Positions 37,053 to 46,006 of a stretch of 64,000 bases of DNA are shown piece by piece. The stretch is taken from NCBI GenBank assembly GCA_963974345.1, contig CAXBBW010000016.1, forward strand, positions 1 to 64,000. The letters are read 5' to 3'. The DNA is from RHLJ01 sp963974345. Lineage in GTDB: Bacteria > Bacteroidota > Rhodothermia > Balneolales > Balneolaceae. Within the stretch, counting starts at the first letter, position 1. Each line of letters starts with the position of its first letter. The notes beneath the pieces were generated by a model. It ran no database searches. It had not been told where the DNA came from and saw nothing but the letters and a program-made list of their open reading frames with translations. The position numbers and the translations under genes are program-made.

Positions 37053-37379
37053 ATGAATTGGATACTATTAATAATTGCCGGACTATTTGAAGTGGCTTTT
37101 ACATCTTGTCTTGGAAAAGCTAAAGAATCAACAGGAATTGAAACAACTTATTGGTACATAGGATTCTTGATTAGTTTAGGAATAAGTATGTTTCTGCTTA
37201 TAAAAGTGACTCAACAACTACCGATAGGAACTGCATATGCGGTTTGGACAGGAATTGGAGCTGTAGGAACAGTTTTGATTGGAATTCTGTTTTTTAAAGA
37301 ACCAGCGACATTTTGGCGACTATTTTTCATTATGACGTTAATTACATCAATTATCGGACTGAAAGTAGTTTCACATTAA
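37053..37379 (+). CDS. SMR-family exporter, Gdx/SugE type
   Basis: A 108-residue, four-helix small multidrug resistance protein. Helix 1 has the essential Glu in AGLFEVAFTSCLGKAK (Glu13 region). The signature LPIGTAYAVWTGIGAVGTVLIG places it with Gdx/SugE guanidinium exporters rather than with QacE/EmrE. Known Gdx proteins export guanidinium as antiparallel dimers. SMR genes are classic integron cassettes, which fits its place directly after attC-like site 3. No guanidine riboswitch was recognised in the 63-base leader. Confidence 0.9.
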   Translation: MNWILLIIAGLFEVAFTSCLGKAKESTGIETTYWYIGFLISLGISMFLLIKVTQQLPIGTAYAVWTGIGAVGTVLIGILFFKEPATFWRLFFIMTLITSIIGLKVVSH

Positions 37380-37624
37380 TCTGACTTTGAAAAACAAGAA
37401 GCACATACCGCCAACAATGTATATAAAAATAGACTCTATAGTAGTATAATAAGGGCTTTCAGCTTGTTTCAAACTATGTGTTTAACTGAAAGGTTAGTTC
37501 TTCGAAATCGCTTACTTTTCATAACCAAACCATTGGAAAAGAATTCGCTCCGCTCTTCTTCCCCAACGATTTCGTGCTAATTTCAACGTTCTGTAGCAAG
37601 TCATTCCAACCATAACTAAATTAA
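37380..37624. other. spacer with partial attC-like arm and inverted repeat
   Basis: CCGCCAAC at about 37408-37415 resembles a left attC core; the complement expected from the SMR cassette start is CTCCAAC. No matching right arm was found. The segment near 37540-37580 is an inverted relative of 36985-37020 (AAATCGTTGG...AGCGAA). No gene is visible. Confidence 0.45.
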
Positions 37625-37655
37625 ATGTATAAAACCACTAAACTTAGAACGGAAA
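37615..37655 (+). repeat. 41-bp leader repeat, copy 2
   Basis: Matches 35649-35689 at 39 of 41 bases and starts the 19-codon leader frame at 37625. Confidence 0.8.
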
Positions 37656-37684
37656 CCTTCTATCACATTAAAAATCAAGAATAG
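37625..37684 (+). CDS. 19-codon leader ORF upstream of the AraC gene
   Basis: An ATG at 37625 opens MYKTTKLRTETFYHIKNQE, stopping with TAG at 37682-37684. The AraC start ATG follows after one base, so ribosomes ending here could restart on the regulator. The first seven codons are shared with the leader of the cyclase gene. Expression is not proven; the alternative is a truncated copy of a lost gene's start. Confidence 0.4.
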   Translation: MYKTTKLRTETFYHIKNQE

Positions 37685-37685
37685 A

Positions 37686-38522
37686 ATGATATTAAAAAGA
37701 GAGAAGTTTGAATATCAAAAAAAAACCTTGATTGAACGAGTTATTATAAATCCGCCGTATACATATGAAGCTATATTCCAGAATGAGGGATGCTTTATCT
37801 ATGTAAAAGGAGCAGACAGTAAGTTTTTATCTTCCGAAAACAACCTTAAGCTAAGCGAAAACCAAGCAGTCTTATTGAATTGTGGATCCTACTTTGTAGA
37901 ATGGCTTAAAAATTCAAATAACACTATTGAAGTCATTGCTTTTCATTTGTACCCTCAAATTTTAAAGAAAATATATCTCCAAGAATTACCTAAATCACTA
38001 ATAATAAAAAATAGAAAAACTCAAATTAAGAAAATTGTTCCTGACCATACCATCTCCAAATTTATAGACTCTCTCAATTTTTATTTTCAGAATCCCGAAT
38101 TGGTTAATGAGGACTTATTAGAATTAAAAATTAAAGAACTTATTTTATTATTAGTTCAAACTAAAAACTCCGAATCAATATTGGAGATTATTTCTGACTT
38201 GTATTCGCCAAATGTTGTGAGTATAAAAAAAGTTATACAACTTCATTTATATGAAAACCTATCTGTTGAAGAATTGGCAAAATTATGTAACCTGAGTCTC
38301 TCTTCTTTTAAAAGACAATTCAAGACTATTTTTCAAGATAGTCCTATCAATTATATCAATCATAAAAGAATTGAGAAAGCTAAAGAACTTCTGAAAGTAT
38401 CAGATTATGCAATTAGCGAGATTTCATTTCATATTGGCATTCATGACCCACAATATTTCACCCGTTTTTTCAAAAAAAATGTAGGGGTGACACCCTCCTC
38501 CTTCAGAAAGAACCTAAGCTAA
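37686..38522 (+). CDS. AraC-family transcriptional regulator
   Basis: A 278-residue regulator with an N-terminal ligand-type domain (about 1-165, with a cupin-like NQAVLLNCGSYFVEW strand) and a C-terminal double helix-turn-helix. Helices are LSVEELAKLCNLSLSSFKRQFK, then ISEISFHIGIHDPQYFTRFFKK followed by VGVTPSSFRK, the classical AraC signature. It probably controls the DoxX-like gene 81 bases downstream. It may be the last two-gene cassette of the platform. Confidence 0.9.
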   Translation: MILKREKFEYQKKTLIERVIINPPYTYEAIFQNEGCFIYVKGADSKFLSSENNLKLSENQAVLLNCGSYFVEWLKNSNNTIEVIAFHLYPQILKKIYLQELPKSLIIKNRKTQIKKIVPDHTISKFIDSLNFYFQNPELVNEDLLELKIKELILLLVQTKNSESILEIISDLYSPNVVSIKKVIQLHLYENLSVEELAKLCNLSLSSFKRQFKTIFQDSPINYINHKRIEKAKELLKVSDYAISEISFHIGIHDPQYFTRFFKKNVGVTPSSFRKNLS

Positions 38523-38603
38523 ATATCCTAATTACTGGACTCATTCTCCTTTTTATCTGATTTGATTTCATAGATATTTGCATTTCTTAAACAATTTTAC
38601 AAA

Positions 38604-39032
38604 ATGAAAAAAGCAAATAGAATTATAACTGGAATTCTTGGAATATCAATGTTTATGTTTGGAGCACTAAAATTTATAAACCCATTCAAAGGCTGGTATT
38701 CAACACAAATAATAAAAAGTGAATTACCTTTTCCAACTCTTTCCTTTTGGAGTGGGCAAATAGGAGAAATGCTTATAGGATTATCACTACTTTATATTTT
38801 GTTTATCCGCACTAAAATTTCAAAAAGGAATTTTAATAGAATTTTCACATTAAGTAATATAAGTATAGTAGTACTGATGATTGTAGCCTTTTATGTACAT
38901 CTTCATCCAAATGTACCAGCAGAAATCTTACCTTTGAAAATTAGTCATCCTTACATTCCTGGAATCTTTTTACTTTTAGCAATCTTAAATCTCTACCTGA
39001 AAAACGACAAAATGGATGGCAACTTCTATTAA
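38604..39032 (+). CDS. DoxX-like small membrane protein
   Basis: A 142-residue, four-helix protein. ITGILGISMFMFGALKFINPF and LSFWSGQIGEMLIGLSLL are the first two helices of DoxX/MauE-like proteins, and HPYIPGIFLLLAILNLYL ends it. Related proteins take part in membrane redox chemistry, but no redox residues are visible here. It follows the AraC gene and is closed by the attC-like spacer with the 28-bp arm. The pair could be one regulator-target cassette. Confidence 0.75.
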   Translation: MKKANRIITGILGISMFMFGALKFINPFKGWYSTQIIKSELPFPTLSFWSGQIGEMLIGLSLLYILFIRTKISKRNFNRIFTLSNISIVVLMIVAFYVHLHPNVPAEILPLKISHPYIPGIFLLLAILNLYLKNDKMDGNFY

Positions 39033-39040
39033 GCGTAAGC

Positions 39041-39111
39041 TAATATTAAAGAAAACGCATCCGAAAGTGCTTATTATCTGCCCTACGTTTCTTATACTGA
39101 ACGTTGGAGAA
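39041..39111 (+). repeat. attC-like site 4
   Basis: The right arm 39078-39105 is identical over 28 bases to 30419-30446. The left arm (TATTAAAGAAAACG, about 39043-39056) pairs imperfectly with CGTTTCTTATA in the right arm. The core is GTTGGAG at 39103-39109. It is the last attC-like junction seen. Confidence 0.55.
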
Positions 39112-39171
39112 CAATTCTCTTATCACTAAAAAAGATTAGTTTATTTTTAGTCTATGTATCTCACCGCAATT

Positions 39172-40506
39172 ATGAAGAGTCTTTTTCAATATATACTGTT
39201 AGTAACTTTTCTTTTTTGTCTTGGCTGCAATACCACAAACGATCTGGATTTGTTAGAATTAGACAACACTTTACCACTAGTTCATATTTCAACACTTGGA
39301 AACAAGATTCTGGATGAGCCAAAGATTGATGCCTTTTTAGAAATTACGGTTAACAACACAATAGCATTCTCAGGAAAAATTGCTATAGAAATTCGAGGTT
39401 CCTCTTCTCAACAATTTCCTAAAAAATCTTACAGTATAGAAACTAGAAATGATGAAAATGCTGATTTGGATGTTTCTCTTCTAGGTTTACCAGAAGAAGA
39501 GGATTGGATTCTACATGGTCCTTTTAGTGATAAAACACTTATTAGAAATAAGTTCATGTACGATTTATCTAGAAGTATCGGAAACTATGCAAGCCGTACT
39601 GTCTTTGTTGAATTATCCATTAATGAAGAGAATAAAGGCCTTTATATACTGATGGAAAAACTGAAACGTGACAAAAATCGAATTGATATTAATAAGCTCA
39701 ATCCAGGTGAGAACACTGGTGAAGATGTAACCGGAGGATATATCTTAAAAATTGATCGGGCTGTTGAAAATAACCCAGATGCATCTTTTAAATCTTCTTA
39801 TCCTCCACCTTTTGCAACAAGAGGTCAACAAGTTCACTTTGTTTTTGAAGAGCCTTCACCAGAAGAAATCACAACCGAACAACGGGATTATATAAGCGAT
39901 TATGTTGCAAGCTTCGAAGACGCTTTACATTCCGAAAACTTTAAAGACCCTGTTTCAGGATATCTTTCCTATATAGATATTTCCAGTTTTATCGACTTCT
40001 TTATCTTTAATGAGCTTGCTAATAATGTCGATTCTTATCGATTGAGTTCATATATGACAAAAGACAAAAATGAGAAACTTAAAATGGGTCCGATTTGGGA
40101 CTTTAACTATGCTCTTGGTAATGTTGATTTTTGCAACGCTGGATCTACTGATATTTGGGCATACACCTTTAATGAACGATGTGGAAATCATAATCAGCAG
40201 GTTCCCTTTTGGTGGAGTCGATTTATGGAAGACCCTATTTTCGTACATAAAATAAAAGAACGTTGGTCAGAGTTAAGAAGTACTTCCTTTTCTGAATCAA
40301 ATTTCAATGAGATGATTGATAATTATACAGCGCTACTAAATACCACAAAAGGCGAACAAAGAAATTTCGAAGTATGGGATATTTTAGGCACTGATATCCA
40401 TCCAAATAATTTTGTTGGAGAAACTCATTCGGAAGAAATTGAGTATTTGAAAAGTTGGCTAGCTAGTCGTTTGAACTGGTTAGACGGTTCAATACAAAAC
40501 CTTTAG
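39172..40506 (+). CDS. CotH kinase family lipoprotein
   Basis: A protein of 444 residues with a lipoprotein signal (CLGC, Cys19 counted from the ATG at 39172; an ATG six codons upstream is also possible). The CotH fold is shown by EIRGSSSQQFPKKSYSIE, DWILHGPFSDKTLIRNKFMYDLSRS, NKGLYILMEKLKRDKNRIDI and the metal-binding MGPIWDFNYALGN. CotH proteins are atypical secreted protein kinases. This one should face the envelope. It lies just outside the cassette region and is followed by a convergent gene. Confidence 0.88.
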   Translation: MKSLFQYILLVTFLFCLGCNTTNDLDLLELDNTLPLVHISTLGNKILDEPKIDAFLEITVNNTIAFSGKIAIEIRGSSSQQFPKKSYSIETRNDENADLDVSLLGLPEEEDWILHGPFSDKTLIRNKFMYDLSRSIGNYASRTVFVELSINEENKGLYILMEKLKRDKNRIDINKLNPGENTGEDVTGGYILKIDRAVENNPDASFKSSYPPPFATRGQQVHFVFEEPSPEEITTEQRDYISDYVASFEDALHSENFKDPVSGYLSYIDISSFIDFFIFNELANNVDSYRLSSYMTKDKNEKLKMGPIWDFNYALGNVDFCNAGSTDIWAYTFNERCGNHNQQVPFWWSRFMEDPIFVHKIKERWSELRSTSFSESNFNEMIDNYTALLNTTKGEQRNFEVWDILGTDIHPNNFVGETHSEEIEYLKSWLASRLNWLDGSIQNL

Positions 40507-40584
40507 ATCAAGTAAATGTGACCACTTGTACAAAGTAAAGCTAATTGTTCAAATGAATAGAGCTACTGAAACTTTATACATCAA

Positions 40585-41532
40585 TTAAGCAGAAATTGCA
40601 CTCTCTACACTAGCTTTCATTTTAGAAATACCTAGTTTGCAAGCTTCTAAAGCATCCATAGCCCAAATATCTTCATTAAATATCTCCAAAGAAAGCACGA
40701 TAGGAACACCTTTGCTATTTAATGATTTCAAAATATCCTTCATCGGTGCATCTCCATCACCTGGTAAAACTCTCATCGAATCAGTTAACTCTGATTTTGC
40801 GATACTACCTGGGTAATCATTGATATGAAACATCTGAATGTTGTTTCCATTGATCAATTCTAGTGCTTCAAAAGGAGAGCCCCCTCTTCGTAAATGATAC
40901 ACGTCTGGTAAAATAACTGCTTCCGAATTTCCAGATTCAGCAGCAACAAAAAGAGTTTCTCCAAAAAGATGAAGGTTGTTAGAAAATCCCCAAAGTTCTA
41001 GTTGAGGAAGAACTCCCATTTCCTTTCCTAAATCGCATAATTCTCTAAACCTTTTTGCAGCATTTTTTAAATCTAAAATAGAACCGTTGGTAGCTCCTGA
41101 AGGTGGCGCAGCGATTCGTTTACATCCTATTTGAGCTAGTAAATCCATTTCATATTTCATCTGTTCCATTGCTTTCTTACGCTGCATATCATCGTCAACA
41201 ATCCACGAAGCAAAACCAATTGAGTCTTCAATAGTAAGTCCTAAGCCTTCTGCTTTCTTTCTTATATCAGAAGTTTTCCCACCATTATCTAAGTAAGTTT
41301 GTAGAGTACGCATCCAAATTTCTATCCCACTAAATCCTGCTTCTGCGGCAACTTCCATTTCACCCATTAAACCTAAATTTTGGTTTCGTATGGTGCTTGT
41401 ATTTAAACAATAAGAAAAATTATGAGTTTCATTTATTTGGGGACCTTTCATTCCAGCTAAATATTTAGCACCTCCAAGAGCAATAGCTGCTCCAGTAGCA
41501 AATGCAGATTTAATTAGATTTCTTCTATTCAT
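40585..41532 (-). CDS. sugar phosphate isomerase/epimerase-like TIM-barrel protein (Tat)
   Basis: A 315-residue AP endonuclease-2-like TIM barrel with a twin-arginine signal (NRRNLIKSAFATGAAIALGG). Barrel motifs include GFSGIEIWMRTL, GCKRIAAPPSG, LPQLELWGF, VILPDVYHLRRGGSPFE and MFHINDYPGS, with the metal-binding Glu in LSLEIFN. Tat export suggests folding with its metal before secretion. It may act on a sugar derivative in the periplasm. It follows the MMPL transporter gene by 15 bases. Confidence 0.85.
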   Translation of the reverse strand: MNRRNLIKSAFATGAAIALGGAKYLAGMKGPQINETHNFSYCLNTSTIRNQNLGLMGEMEVAAEAGFSGIEIWMRTLQTYLDNGGKTSDIRKKAEGLGLTIEDSIGFASWIVDDDMQRKKAMEQMKYEMDLLAQIGCKRIAAPPSGATNGSILDLKNAAKRFRELCDLGKEMGVLPQLELWGFSNNLHLFGETLFVAAESGNSEAVILPDVYHLRRGGSPFEALELINGNNIQMFHINDYPGSIAKSELTDSMRVLPGDGDAPMKDILKSLNSKGVPIVLSLEIFNEDIWAMDALEACKLGISKMKASVESAISA

Positions 41533-41547
41533 AAATAATGGAGAGGT

Positions 41548-44040
41548 TTAAAACTTAATCCAGTCTCTATCTTCCAATAGTTGAATAAGTGCTGGAAGGA
41601 ATGTAACTGAAGTTAGCAAGGTCATACCGATTCCAATTACAGCCATGATACCAAGAGATTGTAAACCAGGGTGAGAAACAAATAATAACCCCGCAAAACC
41701 AAGCATTGTTGTTATCGAACCCATGGTAATATGTTGCCCCGTACTAGATAAAACAGCCCACATACTATTTTTCCCTTCATCACGATAACGATGAGCTAAA
41801 TGCACTCCACTGTCCTCTCCTATTCCTAAAATGGCTGGGAGAACCACTAAATTATAGAAATTGAATTGAAGATCGAACATCATCATTATACCAAATAGCC
41901 ATAGTAGACCCACTGCCAACGGAAGTAGTGCAATCACAGACCATCGGAAAGATCGAAATGTGAAAAGCATGAATAAGTAAATAATAATGAATGTGGCTCC
42001 TACCATATATGGACTTTCTGTTCTCATCAAATCGAGCATAGAAGCTGCTACAATACTTGTACTTGCTGCGTGGTAGGTTTTACCATTACCGAGTGTTATT
42101 TCCCCAACATCATCTTTAAATGCTATAGAAAGTCGACCATCTGATAATCCAACAGATGGGTACACAATTACGAAACGACCTACTTCACCATCTTTAGTCA
42201 CAAACCTTGATTTTAGATAATCTGGGATTTGTTCTATTGTAAGTGGTTCTGTTGTTTTTGAAGCTCTTCGAAGTTTATCTAACTCTTCATCTTGCTTTCC
42301 AATGATAAATGGATCTTTCAATAATTCTCTAACATTAGCAATAGCTTCAAGTTTGGCTTCTTCTTGTTCTTTTGAAGTTGGAAACCGCTCTTGTAAAGAT
42401 TCTATACTTTGTATTGTTGGTGATAAAGTATCTTGTTCTGATTTTTCCCTTAAAGCTTTCATAAGTGCTTCAACTTCCTCGTCTGAATCGGCAATAATAT
42501 AAGCTGGATTTCTCTTACTTGACTCTCCAACTTGACCAGCTACTCTTCTAAATTCTTCATAGTTAGGAAACTTAGGTTCTAGTTTTCCAAAGTCATATTG
42601 AAAACTCAAATTCCCGCTAAAAGCAATAACTAATCCAGAAAGTACTATTCCTACAATTACAATAGTTCGTGCAAATGGATATCGTTTTTGAGAAACATTA
42701 TGAAAGTCTTCATCATGACTGAATAGAATCAAGTTATAACGCTCAAAAACAACCAGTAACGACGGTAAAACATATAACATGGCGAACAATGCTAAAATAA
42801 TACCTGTGCCAGATATAAAACCAAATTCAGAGAATCCACGGAAATCTGCGAACATAAGTACATATAAAGCACAAGCAGTAGTAAATGCGCTAACAAGAAT
42901 AGCTTCACCTGTTTTCTCATTGGTTGCATAAATCGCTTCTTCCACATTCATGCCGCTAGACCTTAACTCTATATATCGAGCGTAGTAATGAATTCCGTAA
43001 TCAATCCCCAAACCAAATAGTATAACAAACAATACGGAGGTCATTGTGTTAAGCATCCCTAAATAGAAATAGGTAAGTCCAAATGTCCATAACAAGCTTA
43101 TAATAAGAGGAAGCCCTATTATTAATACAGGGATTGGCATTCTAAAAATATGACTCCAAACAGTATACCCTTCCATATTATTCTTCCCTCTTCTAAAATG
43201 AAGATATTTTTTTAAGAAGAAGTAGAACATGACCAATAAAATCACGCTACTTATACCTGAAGCAAAACTTCCTATTACATCTTTCATAATAGATGTTAAT
43301 TCTTCGAGATGACGTTTTAAGCGCCCTCCAAACTGCACTTCCATATCTGGATGAAACGAAGCCGGATTCAATGCGGTGATTAATGAATCATACGTAGCGA
43401 ACATATCTTCAAGATATTTAATATCGCTTTTTGATCCAGTTGGAAAGAATTTCAACACCATAATTGTGCTGTCGTTATTTATAGGATATTCAGGTGGAAC
43501 TAAGGTTTCATAACTGTCTTTAAATCCATCTGCTCGATTATCTTCTTGTTCCTCATCTTCCCCGAGATCAAAATAAAATGGGTTTGCCTCTATTTTTGCT
43601 TGTTCAATCTCATCTTCCAACCATTCTGTAATGTCATTGAGTTCTTGGTTACTCGCTAAATAAAGAGCATTGTCTTTCAGTATATCTGTATTCTTTCTGT
43701 ATTCGGCTCTTTTGAAATAGACATCTTTATACCGAGAATAATATAAGCCTAGTGTTTTAGGAATCAGTGCTTCTGCAAAAGCTTTGTTAGCTTCGAAACT
43801 TGGTGATTTAATAGCAACCTGCATTTCAGTTTCTCCACCAACTGTCTCTTGTAATCTTTCAAGAGCAAGTACATTTGGATTATCGGCAGGTAACAGATTT
43901 GCAATATCTGTATCGACTTTAAGATTAGAAGCGTAATACCCACTTACTAATGCCAATACGAAACAGAAAGATATTACCAGAAATGGATATTCAATATTTA
44001 ATTTTAGTAGAGGTTTAAAAAGCCCCAGAAGTTTTTTCAT
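41548..44040 (-). CDS. MMPL/RND superfamily lipid-type transporter
   Basis: An 830-residue exporter with two tandem halves, each a helix, a periplasmic loop and a five-helix bundle. Conserved helix-4 segments are LFGLGIDYGIHYYARYIE in the first half and ILGIGEDSGVHLAHRYRDEG in the second, as in MmpL and hopanoid HpnN transporters. An acidic insertion (LGEDEEQEDNRAD) lies in the first periplasmic loop. It probably moves a lipid or lipophilic molecule across the periplasm. A MlaC/HpnM-like gene is about 8 kb away on the same strand. Confidence 0.88.
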   Translation of the reverse strand: MKKLLGLFKPLLKLNIEYPFLVISFCFVLALVSGYYASNLKVDTDIANLLPADNPNVLALERLQETVGGETEMQVAIKSPSFEANKAFAEALIPKTLGLYYSRYKDVYFKRAEYRKNTDILKDNALYLASNQELNDITEWLEDEIEQAKIEANPFYFDLGEDEEQEDNRADGFKDSYETLVPPEYPINNDSTIMVLKFFPTGSKSDIKYLEDMFATYDSLITALNPASFHPDMEVQFGGRLKRHLEELTSIMKDVIGSFASGISSVILLVMFYFFLKKYLHFRRGKNNMEGYTVWSHIFRMPIPVLIIGLPLIISLLWTFGLTYFYLGMLNTMTSVLFVILFGLGIDYGIHYYARYIELRSSGMNVEEAIYATNEKTGEAILVSAFTTACALYVLMFADFRGFSEFGFISGTGIILALFAMLYVLPSLLVVFERYNLILFSHDEDFHNVSQKRYPFARTIVIVGIVLSGLVIAFSGNLSFQYDFGKLEPKFPNYEEFRRVAGQVGESSKRNPAYIIADSDEEVEALMKALREKSEQDTLSPTIQSIESLQERFPTSKEQEEAKLEAIANVRELLKDPFIIGKQDEELDKLRRASKTTEPLTIEQIPDYLKSRFVTKDGEVGRFVIVYPSVGLSDGRLSIAFKDDVGEITLGNGKTYHAASTSIVAASMLDLMRTESPYMVGATFIIIYLFMLFTFRSFRWSVIALLPLAVGLLWLFGIMMMFDLQFNFYNLVVLPAILGIGEDSGVHLAHRYRDEGKNSMWAVLSSTGQHITMGSITTMLGFAGLLFVSHPGLQSLGIMAVIGIGMTLLTSVTFLPALIQLLEDRDWIKF

Positions 44041-44090
44041 GAAATGAAATCGCCAAGTTTTTAAGGAGAATAAAGGTAAGAAATAACTAG

Positions 44091-44816
44091 TTAATTATTA
44101 GATATGGATTTTAACATGAAATTATCATAATCCGCTTTGGCATTTCTATCTGTATTATTTCCATCACTCAAAATAAGTATCCCAATTGGCGTATTAGGAG
44201 GATTATCACCAAACAATCTTTTATAGTCTTCTACAATATTTCTTTGAAAGTGTTGCCAATTCCCAACTCCGTCATAGCCAGATCCCATTACAATAATCTT
44301 TTGGTTCCCGAAAAATTTTGATAACTCTTTCCCTTTTGGTAATGAAGAGCTCCAAGTGTATCTGATCGATTTAGGCACTTTTTTAAACATTACTCTACCT
44401 AAATCAAAAACTACATATATACTTGCGGCTGAATCGTTTGCGTCGTCTTTATCTTCATTTCCTCCTTCAGGGATTTCCAAAATTCTCCAATCCCAGCTTA
44501 GCATTGGAGTTTCGTAAATATCTAGTTCTTTTTTATTCAACAAAGGAAAACTCATATGCTTTCCTCTTTTACCATTAAAACGGAGAAACTTATTATTATT
44601 TTCTTCCATTATGGTATAGTTATAAGTCATTCTCAGATCCTGATCAAAATTTGTAGTTTGTAACTCTCCCTTTTGATTAAACCAATTACTGGGTAAGCTT
44701 CCAATTTGTTCTGACTCAAAATCTTCGATCACAAATTTTAACGGTGATTGCGCGTCAATAGATCTTGGAATAAGTACCAAAAAGCACCCAACTAAAAATA
44801 TGATTAATTTTATCAC
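44091..44816 (-). CDS. DUF3047 exported protein
   Basis: A 241-residue protein with a signal peptide (residues 1-22). DUF3047 motifs are VIEDFESEQIGSLPSNW, LSWDWRI, DDANDSAASIYVVFDLG, SIRYTWSSSLPKG and IGILILSDGNNT. The fold is beta-sandwich-like and the function unknown. Its start overlaps the stop of the upstream glycosyltransferase gene by 4 bases, which ties it to polysaccharide or envelope work. Confidence 0.82.
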   Translation of the reverse strand: MIKLIIFLVGCFLVLIPRSIDAQSPLKFVIEDFESEQIGSLPSNWFNQKGELQTTNFDQDLRMTYNYTIMEENNNKFLRFNGKRGKHMSFPLLNKKELDIYETPMLSWDWRILEIPEGGNEDKDDANDSAASIYVVFDLGRVMFKKVPKSIRYTWSSSLPKGKELSKFFGNQKIIVMGSGYDGVGNWQHFQRNIVEDYKRLFGDNPPNTPIGILILSDGNNTDRNAKADYDNFMLKSISNN

Positions 44817-45949
44817 TCTATCTCTTTTTGAATATGTTTGAATAATTTAAAAGCTTGTTTATCCCAATTTGCTTCTAATAATACTTGTTGAAGTCCATTT
44901 TTACCCATTTCGTTTGCTTTCTTAGTATTGTTGAATAAAAATTCTATTTTTTCGGTTAGTTCTTCAACATTATCTTCTGATACTATAAACCCAGTTACCC
45001 CATCTATTATTGCAGATGGAATTCCTCCAGAATCAGATCCAACGACGGGTTTCTTACAAGCATTCGCTTCTAAAAAGACAATCCCAAATCCCTCTACATC
45101 TGGTAAAATTGTACGAGAAGGCAAAACGAATACATCACAAGCATTATAAACCACATTCAAATCTTTATATGGAATTTTGCCTAAAAATTTTATAGAGTTT
45201 TCAAGTTTTAAAGAAATGACTAGACTTTCTAAATCTTGTTTCTGATCTCCTTCACCCCCAATCAAAAAAGTAGCAGTTGGAATATGTTCACTTATTCTTG
45301 AAAATGCTTGAATTGCTACATCAATCCCCTTTCTTTCTACTAGCCTTGTTATTGTTAGTAATACGGGACCATCAAATTGGAACTCTTTTGGAAGCTTATC
45401 TTTTTTAATCGGAAAAAAATGATTTGGGTTCGTTCCATTAGTAATTATCGTAATTCTTTCTTCTGGAATATTTATATCCAACAATAACGATTTTGTATAC
45501 TCACTTACAGGAAAAAAATGATCTACTTTATTCAAAAGTTTAATCATTTTATTATGATACCACTTTCCAAATATACCATTTCCATAAGGATTATAGAGTA
45601 ATTCTCTAGCATGACACGCAACAAATACTTTTTCTATCAATCCTTTATCTTTTGCTTTTATAGCATCAGGAACTGTCTGCCACTGAGCATGGAACGTAGC
45701 ATCAATTTTTCCATGAGTTTTACTAATGAGTTTTAATCCTTTATTAACTTTTCGGTATAATAAATTATTACTCGAATTCATACGATATACAGGGAAAGGT
45801 AGATGATTATCATCCGCATTTTTTTTCTTTGGACACATCACAAAGAATTCGTCGCACAATTCAGACAAGCGTTTGCTTAATTCTAAGGAATATGTTTGAA
45901 TCCCCCCTATTTCGGGAATAAAATCCTGTGTAATAAATGCTAACTTCAT
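44813..45949 (-). CDS. GT4-family glycosyltransferase
   Basis: A 378-residue GT-B retaining glycosyltransferase. An N-terminal Gly-rich acceptor loop (PEIGGIQTYSLELSKRL) is followed by the GT4 donor site LLTITRLVERKGIDVAIQAF, a YNACDVFVLPS strand and the EX7E-type DVEGFGIVFLEANACKKPVVGSDSGG. It uses a nucleotide sugar in the cytoplasm to extend a glycan. It is transcribed with the DUF3047 gene, overlapping it by 4 bases. Confidence 0.92.
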   Translation of the reverse strand: MKLAFITQDFIPEIGGIQTYSLELSKRLSELCDEFFVMCPKKKNADDNHLPFPVYRMNSSNNLLYRKVNKGLKLISKTHGKIDATFHAQWQTVPDAIKAKDKGLIEKVFVACHARELLYNPYGNGIFGKWYHNKMIKLLNKVDHFFPVSEYTKSLLLDINIPEERITIITNGTNPNHFFPIKKDKLPKEFQFDGPVLLTITRLVERKGIDVAIQAFSRISEHIPTATFLIGGEGDQKQDLESLVISLKLENSIKFLGKIPYKDLNVVYNACDVFVLPSRTILPDVEGFGIVFLEANACKKPVVGSDSGGIPSAIIDGVTGFIVSEDNVEELTEKIEFLFNNTKKANEMGKNGLQQVLLEANWDKQAFKLFKHIQKEIE

Positions 45950-46006
45950 TCCGTGATTTAAATAAGTACTTCCAACTAGTAACCTAATTATTTTCTAAAT
46001 TAGAGC

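Larger units (their letters stand above)
27593..39105. mobile_element. integron-like cassette platform with Xer-type recombinase
   Basis: A minus-strand tyrosine recombinase diverges from a 10.6-kb run of small, unrelated genes, all but one on the plus strand. They are separated by inverted-repeat spacers resembling attC sites. The clearest sites end at 29414, 30444, 36989 and 39104, each followed by TTRRR. Cassette 1 can be bounded exactly (28522-29414). Other spacers hold shared repeats and decayed sequence, so the array has been rearranged. The extent on the right is set by the last attC-like junction; genes after it look chromosomal. Confidence 0.65.

Noticed and set aside
28440..39150. 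CRISPR array
   Set aside because: Repeats are few, long, differently spaced and inverted; no regular direct repeat-spacer pattern occurs.
28440..39150. Insertion sequence or transposon
   Set aside because: No transposase frame and no terminal inverted repeats with target duplication could be found around the cassette genes.
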